The position numbers were made by a program, and so were the translations under genes. The notes under the pieces are model-generated. The model saw only the letters and a list, made by a program, of their open reading frames with translations. It made no database searches and had not been told where the DNA came from. A stretch of 64,000 nucleotides of DNA from Trileptium ribeirensis (Eukaryota; Nematoda; Enoplea; Enoplida; Thoracostomopsidae), in NCBI GenBank assembly GCA_030248225.1, contig JASANE010021002.1:1-64000 (forward strand), written 5' to 3'. Positions 32,842 to 44,376 of the stretch are shown one piece after another; the stretch's first letter is position 1, and every line of letters begins with the position of its first letter.

Positions 32842-35060
32842 TTATCGGTCACTAACGACTTTTCCTTCTGTTGTCGCTCTTTCTCTTTGGATCCGTTCTT
32901 TATTTGACTTTTCTTTCTCTATGTATCCGTTTATTTGAATTTTCTTTTTACTTTGGAAATCCTTTCTTTCTAGAGGATCTTTCTTAGCAGTTTTCTTCAC
33001 CGTTGTCGTAGGTTCTTTTGACCGTTCCTTTCGTCTGTATACTTTTCGTCCCGCACTAGTGATTAGTTTTTTCTTCTTCTTGTTTCTTCTTGAGTTTTGA
33101 TTTCGGACACTTGGCAGTCTTCTCTTTGGGTTGGTTGTACTTAATCTTCGTTTCAAATATCAACGATATTTCGGAATCGGATTCTTCTTGATCCACTGCA
33201 ATATCTTTCATTCTTTGATTTCCTTTTCGTTGATCTTCTTTGAGTTCTTTTTCCTTCTGTTTCACCCTACTAGCTTCTGTAGTTCTTAATTGCACCGCTC
33301 GTTGTTGATTTTAGCTTATTCTTTTCATCGTTAGCGGCTTGTATTGACTCTTTACTTCTTCACCTTCTGATCCCAAATTCTCGGTTCCAGGAACTATATG
33401 CCCGTGCTCTTGACATGCAATCTGCATTCTGGTAGTATCGTCCCGGCTTGTATGCGATTGCATATTCATACTCAAGAATCTTGCTAGCCATTCGGGCCAA
33501 TCGCACGGTCATTTGTTCCAACGGTCGTTTCTCGTTTAGTATTTGGACAAACAGCGCGTGGTTCGTGATGATGGTGGTATGATTTTCTAATAAGTACGGT
33601 CAGAAATGTTGGAAATTACTGCTAGGCATTCTTGTTCAGTGATTGAATACCGGGTTTCTTTATCACGGTACGTATTACTTCTGTAATGAATTACGTGTTC
33701 TTTTCCCATTTAATCCTCTTGAGCTATCCAATCCCTTGCGTGCGCGCATCGGTATGCTGGATAAACGGCCAGTATGGATCTGGGTAACCGAGAACTGGAG
33801 GTGTTGTGATCTTGATCTTTAGGGTATCGAAAGCTTGTTGGATCTCTTGCGTCCATAGTTGACTAAATTTCACAGGCTAGTCCAAAGTGGGGGCCCGGCA
33901 TTTTCGGCTGGCCCCGGCAAAAATTCGGGTACCCCCCCCCCGGCTCAAAGCCCCCTGGTGATAAAAATTAACGTCTAAACGCGACAAAATCCGGCAGAAA
34001 AATTGGCCCAAATCCGGCAACCCCCGGCAGGTGAGCCGGGGACCCCGGCTATAATTTCCTAGGTTTGGACTAGAAAGTTTCATCATCCTTGATTTCGATA
34101 GTTGGTGATGTCGTATAACGGTGCTGCTCTCGTTCCGTAATCGGGTACGAATTGTCTATAGTAACCGGTTTAGCCCAGGAAGCATTTGAGTTGCGTCACC
34201 GTCTTTGGTTTTGAAAGTTTTGTATATTTTCGATCTTTCCTGGATCCGTTGATAGGCCATGGTTCGATACGATATATCCCAGAAGCGGAATATCTTCTTT
34301 CACAAATTCACACTTTGAACCTTTATCTTTAAGGTTCGCTTCTCTGGAACGCTACAGTATTTGGCTGATGTCGCAAAAATGGCATAATATGACGTTGAGA
34401 AGATTGATATCGTCAAGGTAGCATAGGCACGATTCCATCAGGACACCCACTGTATCATTCTTTGAAATGTTGCATGTGCGTTCGTCAACCCGAAAGGAAT
34501 GACGTTGACTTCGAATAATCCGTCACGACAAATAAACGCAGTTTTTCCTTTGTCTTGTTCATTCATCGGTACTTGCCCGTAACCTGATTTGAGGTCTAGT
34601 GTTGAGAAGTACTTCGCATTGTATAACGCGGCCAACATTTCGTCGATTCTCGGTAACAGGAAACTGTCACGGTTGTGATTGAGGTTAGCATTCTGTAATC
34701 GGCGGTAAATCTTTTTAATCCATCTTTCTTGTTGGTCAACATAATTGGTGAGGCCCGCGGGATGTCCATCTTCTTATTACTCGTTTATCCAACATTTCTT
34801 GAACCTGCTTGCTCGCTTCATTTCGATCCACATACGGTAAGCGTCGCAATGGTTGCTTTGGTTTGTCTATAATATTCTATTTGTGTATTAGTACCGATGT
34901 CAAAGTTCGATTTTGAAACGTCGTGGTAATTATGACATACTGTTGCCAAATACGCTTTTCCTTCCTCGTCGGTGACTGATTTTTCAAGGTTGATTTCGGC
35001 TGGGTTTTTCATACCGTTCATATGTTCGGTTTGACATATTATCTGTTCTTGAAATTGTTC
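32842..35060 (-). pseudogene. Ty3/gypsy-type retrotransposon pol relic, minus strand
   Basis: Reading on the minus strand from 35060: the segment before RT (SVTDEEGKAYLATVCHNYHD, 35021-34818), RT palm (STLDLKSGYGQVPMNEQD and VIPFGLTNAHATFQRM, 34638-34438), RT to RNase H connection (34437-33780), RNase H with ITEQECLAV and QMTVRLARMASKILEYEYA (33650-33480), then a very lysine/glutamate-rich tail (33295-32842). It matches the + strand element at 53750-59373 segment by segment. Frameshifts and stops throughout. A 0.2-kb element at 33874-34077 splits it. No integrase, gag or LTR recognised in this copy. Confidence 0.8.
33874..34077. mobile_element. Inverted-repeat element, CTAGTCCAA family, copy 2
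   Basis: Same family as 31407-31607: GGCTAGTCCAAAG at the left and TTTGGACTAGAAAG at the right, interior CCCGGCATTTTCGGCTG and AAATCCGGCA repeats. The flanks TTTCAC and TTTCAT are a slightly mutated duplication. On both sides the minus-strand gypsy RT-RNase H coding sequence is recognisable, so the insertion point is within that relic. Confidence 0.82.
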
Positions 35061-35194
35061 GATATTAAACTGTCGTTATTCTTTCTTCTTCTCTCTCATT
35101 TCCGTATCCACAATCGATACCACCTAGCAGCACTTAAAGGAATATATATATCGCTGAATAGGCACGTATCGAGAAAAGAACGCGAACGCTAGCT

Positions 35195-35460
35195 CTGCCA
35201 GCATACTGCTGGCCACACCTCGAACGCCACACCTTCTGGTGACGCATCCCGTCCCAATCTAATAACCGATAGCCGGCATAAATTATCCTTGAACAACCCC
35301 TACCCCCTTCAAAAATAATAATAGTGTTATATTTTTATTGCTTCAATAGGGTAGGGGTTGGATGGTATTTTTACTATGACGGCTATCGGTTATGGAAATA
35401 GGGAGGGATTCTTCACCTGAGGATGTGGTGTTCAAGGTGTGGCCAGTAGTATGCCGGCAG
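35195..35460. repeat. Large imperfect palindrome
   Basis: Left arm 35195-35310 and right arm about 35350-35460 are reverse complements with scattered differences: CTGCCAGCATACTGCTGGCC against GGCCAGTAGTATGCCGGCAG, ATAACCGATAGCCGGCATAA against the right-arm GACGGCTATCGGTTAT, and CAACCCCTACCC against GGGTAGGGGTTG. The loop is about 40 AT-rich bases. The left-arm sequence recurs once at 46487-46600 and its inner edge at 59374. Confidence 0.8.
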
Positions 35461-36842
35461 AAATAATGGTCTTATATTTTAATGACGCGACTTTATTCTT
35501 TATTGAGTGACTTGGCCCGACTAACGCTACTTGTCTAGTTTGAGTTGCTCCAACTGTAATTACAACAAGAAGCCAACAAAGCCAGTATTAAAATGTTTAT
35601 TCATAGTTAGTAACAAATAAACAGGGCACTATTCTTTATCATTGTGATTGATTTAAGCCACAATAGGTACCAATATTTACACCTGATTATACCTCGATAT
35701 TTCTTATGTTTCAGCTAATCTCATTCTGACTACGCCACTATCATTTCCCAATTATTTGTTACCCCAAATCTAATTATCAACTCAGGTAATTGAGAGTACT
35801 ATTATAGACTAATGTTTATAGTTAGGTTAACGCCTGAATATAATTTTTCCTCTTGTGAGGTTTGTACGTAGGCCTCCGGACGGCTGACATCGCACGTCTA
35901 TTTAATTACATTAACCTCATCCTTAGATACAATCCTAAAAGCACACAGTATCCGGACGGCTTAGAAGGATGTTGCTACTCTATCAAACACTTGTGATTTG
36001 GTATGTAGACCTCTGGATGGCTAGCCCTGTACGTTTATTTAATTACCTTATCCTAATGTCTTAGAATTACGCTAATTACGTGCCGTTATATTAATGTTCT
36101 CGCCTCCGCACGGCTGACGAGCCCGCTATAACTAGCTATTAGCGGTGACTACTCTCTAGTTCCCACAATTCTCTTCAGTCGGTAATCCGTACCAACCTTT
36201 CGCGTCGAATTACTTCGGGATCCCACGTCACGAACTCAAACCTTGGTATACTCACGTACTTCCTTCCCAATTATCTCCACGGTTTATTTCTCAAACTGCT
36301 GGTTGTACACTTTGGAACTCTATGGGAGGACCGTTATTATTGATAAGTTAGCGCTCGTGCTCAATTGTTCCACTCTCTTTTTATAAGGGAATGAATATTA
36401 TTACTAGGATATAATTAGTTAAATTGTAAAGTACCTATTTGTGAAGTGGGGTATTGCTCAACGTTAATTCAGTTCAACCAGAACAATCAATTTAGATTTC
36501 CAGAATTGTGTTGAAATACTAAATTATACGCGTAATTTTTACGCAATCAAAATCACTCGATGAAAAGTTAAACCAGGACATTAAGCATTGAATCTTCGCA
36601 GACCAAATAGCATAAAACGTTATGCTAGACGAGACCCAAACTCCAACAATATTATAAACCGCTATTCAGAATAGAATAGTTAAGATCAAGGTCACGGATA
36701 ATAAACGTGTCGTATCGTAGCAAACTCTTGATGACAATAAGCTATGTCGCCCAGTTTAAAATAAAAAAATCAAATCAGTAACACAAATAGTTTCTCGCAT
36801 AATTCTTTTTATGTGTCGTAGAATAGAAAAATCGAAAACAGG
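35461..36842. other. Unassigned, repeat-like region
   Basis: Contains three diverged blocks with GGCCTCCGGACGGCTGACAT, TCCGGACGGCTTAGAAGG and CGCCTCCGCACGGCTGACGA (35872, 35948, 36105), spaced about 80-160 bases. No coding frame. Probably a long terminal repeat or leader of a retroelement, but no boundary could be set. Confidence 0.35.
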
Positions 36843-36850
36843 CTCCGCAG

Positions 36851-38003
36851 CAGGGAATAACCGGAACCGGAACCAGCAACCGGAACCGTCCATTTAAACC
36901 GGATCCGGAACCTGGTCTTCGAAATTTATATATAGTAAAACAGATGACGGAAGAAATGAAGGTATAGTGGATTTAAAATGCATTAAAAATAACTTTTACA
37001 TTAAACTTAATGTATTGCGATGGTATTATTGCCTTTCTGAAACTTTAAAGACTGAAGAAGCTAATAATATTTATTTATCGATCAAATATGTCGGTTTTTG
37101 GACATTTAGAGCACAAAATGTCTTCCACTATACACCATTGCGTATACTGCGTCAAATCGAATGTGCTTACAAAGCTTGGAGCGTAGAATACACACTCGCT
37201 CTGTCTCCAGTCGCCTCCCTTTACTACACATACGTTTGTTGCTTGTTCTGTAGGAAACTTAAAATTATTGGTTTATATGATTCTAAGAGAAAATAATAGA
37301 TAGAAGGTAATTTTCTGATCAGTGGTCAGAGACACTGTTTAGGCTAGCGTTGGACAAACAGTGCCCGTCAGTTAGATCATAACGATGATAACTTTCTAAT
37401 CAGAATGCTATATATGAGACACACTGTGATGCTGCTCGCACAGTTTCAATAAATACAGTTCATTGACAAGAAAGCAGTTTCTAGCTGCGTTGCAGATAAT
37501 GTTAGTTTACTTCAATTTAGACTGTTTTACCAAGTTTACAAGCGCACTGGCGGGTGCTTGACGCAATTTATGTTAGCCAAGCATACCCTAAGTACTTCTG
37601 CGTAAGCCATACTCTGTTACAGATTTGGACCGGTTTAATTCAAACGTATCCCACAGACTTCTGGATGTGTAAAATAGCTGCTACAAGCATCGACCTGGCT
37701 TTGATTTAACAAACTCCTGCAGGTTATTATGAAAAATTCCTGCTCAAATTATGTGCCCTACTTACGTTTCACAGGGCAAATTGGTTAGTTAATCTTTTCT
37801 TTTGCTTGGTTGTATTGGAGCTTGATCATTGTATAATATATTACATATGTTTGGATTACAGGATGAAGCAAAAAACGTGGAAAATTTCAAACAAAATTTT
37901 TTAACCGGAATTCCGGTTCCGGTATGGTTTTTGCCCTTTGCCGGAACCGCAACCGGAACACGATTTTCGCCGGAACCGGAACAGGAATTCCGGTTACTCC
38001 CTG
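36851..38003 (+). mobile_element. hAT-like non-autonomous element, copy C
   Basis: 1,153 bases, CAGGGAATAACCGGAAC to CCGGTTACTCCCTG, flanked by a perfect 8-base duplication CTCCGCAG (36843-36850 and 38004-38011). It has the full interior including the TGATCAGTGGTCAGAGACAC block. A frame at 36967-37296 corresponds to that in copies B and D but is not conserved as protein. Confidence 0.92.
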
Positions 38004-38227
38004 CTCCGCAGGTAATGAAACTATGTAAATCTGGACCGAAAAGCTTACTTTGGCTGTCGCTCGATACCTTAGCAACTCCTAAACTTAATTAAACATCAAA
38101 AACACAAGCTAACAACGAGTTAGCTAAATTTATCCAAATTAGCATCAATTGAAAACGAAAAAAAACGAGAACGAAAAGGAAACAAAACAAAGGGGAGGAG
38201 GAATATAATAGAGAAATTGGTGACCAC

Positions 38228-38284
38228 GGGGTTTTTAGGAAGTTTTGGGGTTTTTAGGAAGTTTTGGGGTTTTTAGGAAGTTTT
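38228..38284. repeat. 19-base minisatellite, three copies
   Basis: The unit GGGGTTTTTAGGAAGTTTT occurs three times head to tail without mismatch and continues into a GGGATTTTGGGACGGG remnant. Runs of G4 at a fixed 19-base spacing might fold as a G-quadruplex; that is inference. Confidence 0.85.
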
Positions 38285-38429
38285 GGGATTTTGGGACGGG
38301 TTTGGCCCGGGTTTCCCCTGTAGTCTAGTAGACGCCCAACAAATAGCTCTATACTCCGTCACTTACTAAATCATCTTTATTTAGTTGTTTCTCGGCTAGC
38401 TAGGTATTTAATTTGTAGTATCATCATAT

Positions 38430-39480
38430 AAACTCCCCATTTAATTTCCCCTACCCCAAAAAAACTATGTCTATCGGTTTTTCCTTTTCTTTCCCTACAT
38501 TTCTTCATATTCCGCCCTTCCTTATTTTCACCTTCCTAAATTTTTTTCGTTTTTCTTTGTTCAAACTATACCCTACCTTAAGCTTGTCCTCCACAGCTTC
38601 CCTCACAAATACCTCTTTTCCCTATACAAAATACTCTGTTTTCTGATTCACCTACCCTCCTTACCTCCCTTCCCCTTTACCGTACCTTTCCAGAATTTTA
38701 ATTATTACCCTCTTTACAACCTCTTCACAAAACACACCATTAACCCTTTCCGGACAATCTTTTCCAATTTGCTTTTGCTTCCTTTCCTCCCCGCTCGCAT
38801 TTCTCATCCTTAACCACCGTTGCATCTCCCCTTCTACAAAACTTCCAAAAATCTTATTCCCCTACGTACCCCTTTCCCCATAATATCCTAAAAATCTCCT
38901 CAATACCTTTCTTTCCCGCAAAATGCTTTCCCTTATAATTCCGCAATTACTATTTTCCCAAAAATTATCTTCCTATTTCCTAATTCCTAAATTGCTATTT
39001 CCCTAACCCTTCCTCCCTCTCCTCAACCTTCCAACCCCCCCCCAAAGACATCCCGCTTTCCACCGAATACTTGTAAATTCCCCAATTTTCATTCCCAAAA
39101 ATATAACTAATCCTTCCCCTATTCCTAACCAAAATCGTTTTGCTCATTCCCCTTAAATCCGCATTATTTCGTCTACCCTACCTCCCCATCTCTCAACCTC
39201 ACTACCTTCCACCTTGCCCAAAATTTCATAAAAATCCTGACATTTTGCTTCTTCCAAAATACAATACCTAGCCCCTTCCATCATGTATAATAATCCATCT
39301 TCCCTATCGGCCTACTTGACAAAAAGTTAATTTCCCCTGCCCTAAATTTATTTCTTATCCCCTTATTCCTAACTGTCAAACAACCAAATTCAAACTTCCC
39401 AACAAATACCATTTTCAAAACATAATGTAACCTTCCCTTCTCTCCCTTTTCCTTTCCTTTGTCTCACTCCTATTCCGATC
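38430..39480. other. Kilobase tract nearly devoid of G on the + strand
   Basis: About 1 kb in which C, A and T make up almost every base (runs such as CCTTACCTCCCTTCCCCTTT). Frames on either strand are biased accidental ones. Opposite-strand equivalents, poor in C, lie at 41440-41720, 47820-48135 and 52925-53340, the last directly upstream of the + strand gypsy gag. Confidence 0.7.
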
Positions 39481-42315
39481 CCTCTCCTTCTTCTTGGTAT
39501 AGCGGTGTCGCAATATGTCGTATTTATAAAAAAATAGTTTTCTTTCTTAAATTATTCTCGACAACAGCTGCGCACTGAATATAGGCTTTAAGATTCTTAA
39601 CGATTTCGAATTGATGACTTTGATACGTTTGCATTTGAATAGCGGCGGGACAATGGCCTGTGGAGCTACCAACTCACGACGGTGGTAGGGGAATAGCTGC
39701 GATGCGGAATTGGTGGTATTCAGGTTCTAGGCTGGCTGGGCAAGTAACCACGTCTGCAAGAGCGCTTTATCGGATACTACACCCGTTCCGGCTTGGTAAA
39801 GGCTATGAGTAATTACAACAAACCCGTTGCGACACCCACCCGCTGACCTCTCCCGGATAACATCACATACAGAGGTACTGCAATTCAGTTAATCTACGAC
39901 AACGGAGTGCGGAGTTAGTACCCTACGATAAGGTGGCGCGGTAAATTCTTGACTAGAATTAATTTAATGGCCTGGTAATTTCACACTTCGGTAATATAAT
40001 TTTTGACCAGACGGTTAGACGTCTTTAATTGGTTTTCGTATGAAACCTGTGGTTGTATCGTTTCACTCAGTGCGCAGAATGATATTTATACTACGACCCG
40101 GTAGGACAGGCGATTCGGTGTTTCAGGAAACCTTAGGCTATTACTTTATGCTTGGTGTTTTGCAAGTATCTCAGCTACATAAGTGACCAGGCGACTACAG
40201 CATTCCTGGTGCTCCAGTTAAATATCGTCGAATCTACATTCACGGCATCGGAGTCGTTGGCAGCTACTGAAGCTGTCTGTATTTTATTTTTTGTAATTCT
40301 GATATCGAGTAAAACCGGGCTAGTATTTGGAGCGAACTAATTACGTTGCTCGTGGAGTCTAAGCATTTCGTTAAGGGACATTATATCTGTGGCAGCAAAA
40401 CATAGAGCTTAGGCTAATATCAAATAGTGCATCGGCATAACGATTCACGGAATTTGCTGTAGTAACAACGGAAATAACTAGTCGGTAGTGGAACTACATT
40501 TGTGAGCGGAGATTGGCCTGTGGCATTACGAATGTACTCAATTTTATGTTTTTGTAACTACATTGCATAGGGCTTTATCATTGGTAAAAATATTATATTT
40601 GAATTCTTCGACCCAAAAAACCCTATAATGGTTTGATCGAAACGGCTCTATTTCAATAAATAACACAAATATTGCAAAATTCTTTTATTTTAGCTGCATA
40701 AAATTAACTAATTAGCTAATTACTAATTAACCACTCAAAATTTTTTAATCGCAAATATCAGGTGGACACTCTGACATGATAGGCTTTCAAACAAAAAAAG
40801 TTTTTTTAAAATCCGTTCAGTGGTTCTTGAGATCCGTCGGATCGAACGAACGAACGAACGGACGGACATCGACCTCTTTACTCCCAGACAGAAAATAAAA
40901 ACGCTTCGCTCGGCTTCGCCGAGCTCCGCTCAATGAGCCAGACGGATAGACGTCTTGAGGTCTAGGCATATGGCACGGCATTTATTATAATAAATTTGTT
41001 TCCGAAGAATTATAAAGACTTTGGCTCAGGCAACACAGAGAGACAATACTTATATCGCTAGGCAAAAGAAAAGCTTAGAGAAGGGGGTTCGGATCGGCAG
41101 CACCTCAACTTAGATTAGTGTATGTCTCATTAGGCTAAGGCTAAGGTTAATAGACTTTATGTATGTCGACAACGGCATGGCATGCATTTACAGTTTAGCA
41201 CGTCATAGTTACCTAGGCTCCTGATATTGTATTTCCGACTGCGATTTATTGTGTAATATTTTAGAAATACGTATTGGGAGGGTAATATCCAGCCGAATGT
41301 ACCAGTTTTGTAGTGCAGTCTTGGCAGAGGTAGGGCCTGCGATGTTCGTTTGGGGGGCAGGGTGGGCAGCGCAATAAGCACGCTAATAAGTTTGTCAATG
41401 TATTCTATTATAACGTTGTAAATTTGCAATTCCTGGAAATCTAGGATTTTGAGAATTTGGAGGAATGGGGAAATAGTAACGCAGCTGGGATGTGAGAATT
41501 TTACATCATGCGAATTTGATAAAGCGGTATTTAGGAAAATGCGAGCTTATTGAACTTTGGAGAATAGAAATTGGGAGTATGCTAATTTCGGTAACTTGGA
41601 ATTTTTTTTGACCCGAAATCTGAAATTGATCACGCCAAACCTTAAATTTGTGACGATTTGGTTAATTGTGAAAATGAAAAGTGCTTTTTGGTAATTTATT
41701 GTTGCATTAGTGAATTGCAAAGTTACAAAATGGTTTGAGATTCTAAAAACTGAATACAGTAAAAAAACAGTTTACACACGATGTGGCATTATTATAGCAG
41801 TCATATAGCGGCACAATTAACACTAAATGAATAATCCAAACGCTATGTATTTTATTATAATAAAGAATACATGTAAGACAATGCTAAGTACGTCTATTCG
41901 CTAATTTCAATGGTTTCTAGCTAAAAATTATAGTAATGTGTACTGTATAGACAAGCCACGAGATATGATCAGAAACTTTGCAAATTCATGTGCACCATCT
42001 GTGTCGCAGCTTTAAACTGATCAAAACAAAAGATGCAAAAGGCATAATAATTTTTGAAGTTATTAAAGAACTCACATTTTTCCTATTTTGCTAAAATTTT
42101 GCCATTTTTGCCGATTTGCGCTAAATTTTTACTACCTTTATTATTTTTTGCGAAATGATAACACATCATTTGCCAATTTTCAATGATTTTTTGCTTATTT
42201 TCCAAGTTTTCCAAGTGCGCGGTGGCAGCAGCTACCTTCAGCGGCGGAAATGATTTGGCTTGGAAAGGTTTTACCTTTACGGAGAAGCAACCCTCTTCCT
42301 TTACTCTAACTATTC
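39481..42315. other. Unassigned region, old repeats
   Basis: No gene supported. 39620-40560 has mixed composition and reads like retroelement leader or LTR sequence. 40680-40960 has an AT palindrome-like block (AATTAGCTAATTACTAATTA), a GAAC microsatellite and the pair CGCTTCGCTCGGCTTCGCCG / AGCTCCGCTC, a style common at the ends of invertebrate repeats. 41440-41720 is C-poor. Confidence 0.35.
40844..40860 (+). repeat. GAAC microsatellite
   Basis: Four tandem copies of GAAC followed by GGACGGAC. It sits in the repeat-like stretch 40680-40960. Confidence 0.75.
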
Positions 42316-42323
42316 TTATCGAC

Positions 42324-43071
42324 CAGTGGCGAGGCTAGGGTGGAGGCTGGGGGGCTAAGCCCCCCCAAATTCAAAATCTAGCCCCCCCAAATTGAAACGG
42401 ATTAGCCCCCCAAATTTTTCAGTTCCCACATTTTTCGCCAATCTTGACAGCTTCACGCAACAACCAACGAACGCAAGCGTACACACTCCAGCATACGAAC
42501 ACACTGTCTGTTCCGATATAAAAAGTTAATAGTTGTATATGAGATATGTTTGTGTTATAATAATTCGATTGAATATTTCGTATAAATATATTTGTTGTTT
42601 TAAACAAACGAGTTTGAGAACAAAATGTTCAGGGTGACCCTAAAACGTACAAAGAGTGACTTGGTCTTCAAACTTAAGGGTCAAAGCCCTAAATATCGAG
42701 AGTTAACTCAAACCTTTGCATGTTTCTCGAGGTTCCCTGAACATTAAGGGTGATAAATTACAGTGTGAAATAAAAGAAATAGTGTCATACCGTGTTCAAT
42801 CAAAGAGCAACACTAGTCATACGGTTCGTTAGTGCCGTTTTATGTGTTATCGATCTGCTTTAAGCATATTCCGGTTCACAGTAAACTTCCTATTGTCTGT
42901 TATTTATTGATTAATGTTACTCAAACGGACGAGCAAATAGAATAAGCTTATTTGAAATTAATAAATCAAGATTTTTTTATCAGTAGATACGCTAATTAAA
43001 TGTGTTGAGTAAAAAGTGAACGGTCGTAGGGCTATAGCCCCCCCAAATTCAGAGGGCTGGCCTCGCCACTG
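42324..43071. mobile_element. hAT-like element with CAGTGGCGAGGC termini
   Basis: 748 bases. Termini CAGTGGCGAGGC and GCCTCGCCACTG are a perfect 12-base inverted repeat, and the flanking 8-base duplication TTATCGAC is perfect (42316-42323 and 43072-43079). Subterminal sequence at both ends carries TAGCCCCCCCAAATT motifs, repeated three times on the left. CAGTGGCG-type tips plus 8-base duplication point to hAT. No transposase frame. It is a family distinct from the CCGGAACCGG elements. Confidence 0.92.
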
Positions 43072-43171
43072 TTATCGACGCCTACGATATAATTCAAGAC
43101 AATTACAACTGTAGTAAATTATAAAGCCATGGCAGCAGCAGTAGTCTTCACAAGACTGTATTGGCATCCTT

Positions 43172-43455
43172 TTCTACTTGGAGGTAATTTTTTATATGCG
43201 TGTCATTTTGTTCAATCTAAGGGGATATTATGCGTTCCTTTAGAAACAAATTCCAGAAAAATTTAATTCAAATAGTCATGGTTAGATCGTAAAGGCGAGC
43301 GTGTAACGCTCAATTCTACTTGGAGGTAATTTTTTATCTGCGTGTCATTTTGTTCAATCTAAGGGGATATTATGCGTTCCTTTAGAAACAAATTGCAGAA
43401 AAATTTAATTCAAATAGTCATGGTTATATCGTAAAGGCGAGCGTGTGACGCTCAA
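43172..43455. repeat. 142-base tandem duplication
   Basis: Two head-to-tail copies (43172-43313 and 43314-43455) that begin TTCTACTTGGAGGTAATTTT and end CGAGCGTGT.ACGCTCAA. They differ at only about four positions, so the duplication is recent. Confidence 0.9.
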
Positions 43456-43988
43456 TTCTCAGGCCGACATCTGTTTTTAGTTTTCTTTGGCCACTTTTGA
43501 ATTGCGTTTTTTTCTGTTTTCCCACGTTATGGTTTGGCATGAGCCTTGTATTCACTAATAGCACTTTGCGGCAAAACGTAACTGCGGAGATACCACTATC
43601 CAGAGCCACAGATTGAGGCGTCTATTCCCCGGCTACGCCCATGGATCAATGGTACTGCAGAGTTGGGTTTGAACGTCTAGACCGGATCAACCGAAATTTT
43701 CGTTCGAGGTCTTCCGTTTATAACGTCTGCGTCAAAATTAGAAATGCGAATTTGCCCTTCAGTCTAATCTCCATAAACCAGCTGTATCGTTATAACGCAT
43801 TTAAGGCAGCGGACCTCTCCCATTATATCGAAACCCTCGCAAGACATTGTTCTAGGCGCGAATCTACTTGCTGTCATATGATAATAAAAGAATTCATCGC
43901 CTTTTGTTTTTGCGCCTTTTTGGTTTGCATCATGTTTGATTTTTGTGTCAAATTCAGCTCGAAATTTCATTCCATTCGTATTATGTAA

Positions 43989-44333
43989 TCACCGGGAATT
44001 GTTACAAACAATTGTACCTGGAGCAGTTGGACGACATTTGTTGCACATTAATTCCTTATGCAAGATGCTGTAATGTTTGTAATGCTTAAACCAGATCTTC
44101 CAAATTCTGTACAAGGATGGCAAACCCGTAGTTTTAACCAAAAATCTAAGCCAATTGTCGGTGCCAAGTGTGAGATGTTGGACTGGCTTGTGCTTTCCTG
44201 CCTTGACCACTAGTACCAGGGGACGGTTCTGTGGATTGTCAGCCGTTCTTTCTCGAGCCAGCTTATTTGTCGTGGAGTTGAAGCATGTTAGCTCAACCGT
44301 ACATGAAAATAGATATTCAGTTACTAGCAGCAC
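43989..44333 (-). CDS. Uncharacterised 114-codon ORF
   Basis: Not recognised. An ATG-started frame of 114 codons with balanced codon use in a mixed-composition stretch, ending CNNSR before the stop. Features: NPQNRPLVLVVKAGKHKP in the middle, an aromatic basic stretch YRIWKIWFKHYKHY, and a CNKC pair near the end. Another open frame follows on the same strand at 43970-43764 (DTKIKHDANQKGAKTKGDEF), so it may be a broken longer gene, possibly of a mobile element. Could equally be chance. Confidence 0.25.
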   Translation of the reverse strand: MLLVTEYLFSCTVELTCFNSTTNKLARERTADNPQNRPLVLVVKAGKHKPVQHLTLGTDNWLRFLVKTTGLPSLYRIWKIWFKHYKHYSILHKELMCNKCRPTAPGTIVCNNSR

Positions 44334-44376
44334 TACCCCAGTGGTGGGGCAACAGTCACACTTGTACCCGCTTTAG

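Noticed and set aside
33056..33295. Lysine/glutamate-rich minus-strand ORF as an independent host gene
   Set aside because: It follows the gypsy RNase H on the same strand and its start matches the sequence after RNase H in the + copy, so it belongs to the retroelement.
43641..43988. 115-codon + strand ORF as a membrane protein
   Set aside because: Overlaps an opposite-strand frame of equal quality, no recognisable domain, in a repeat-rich stretch.
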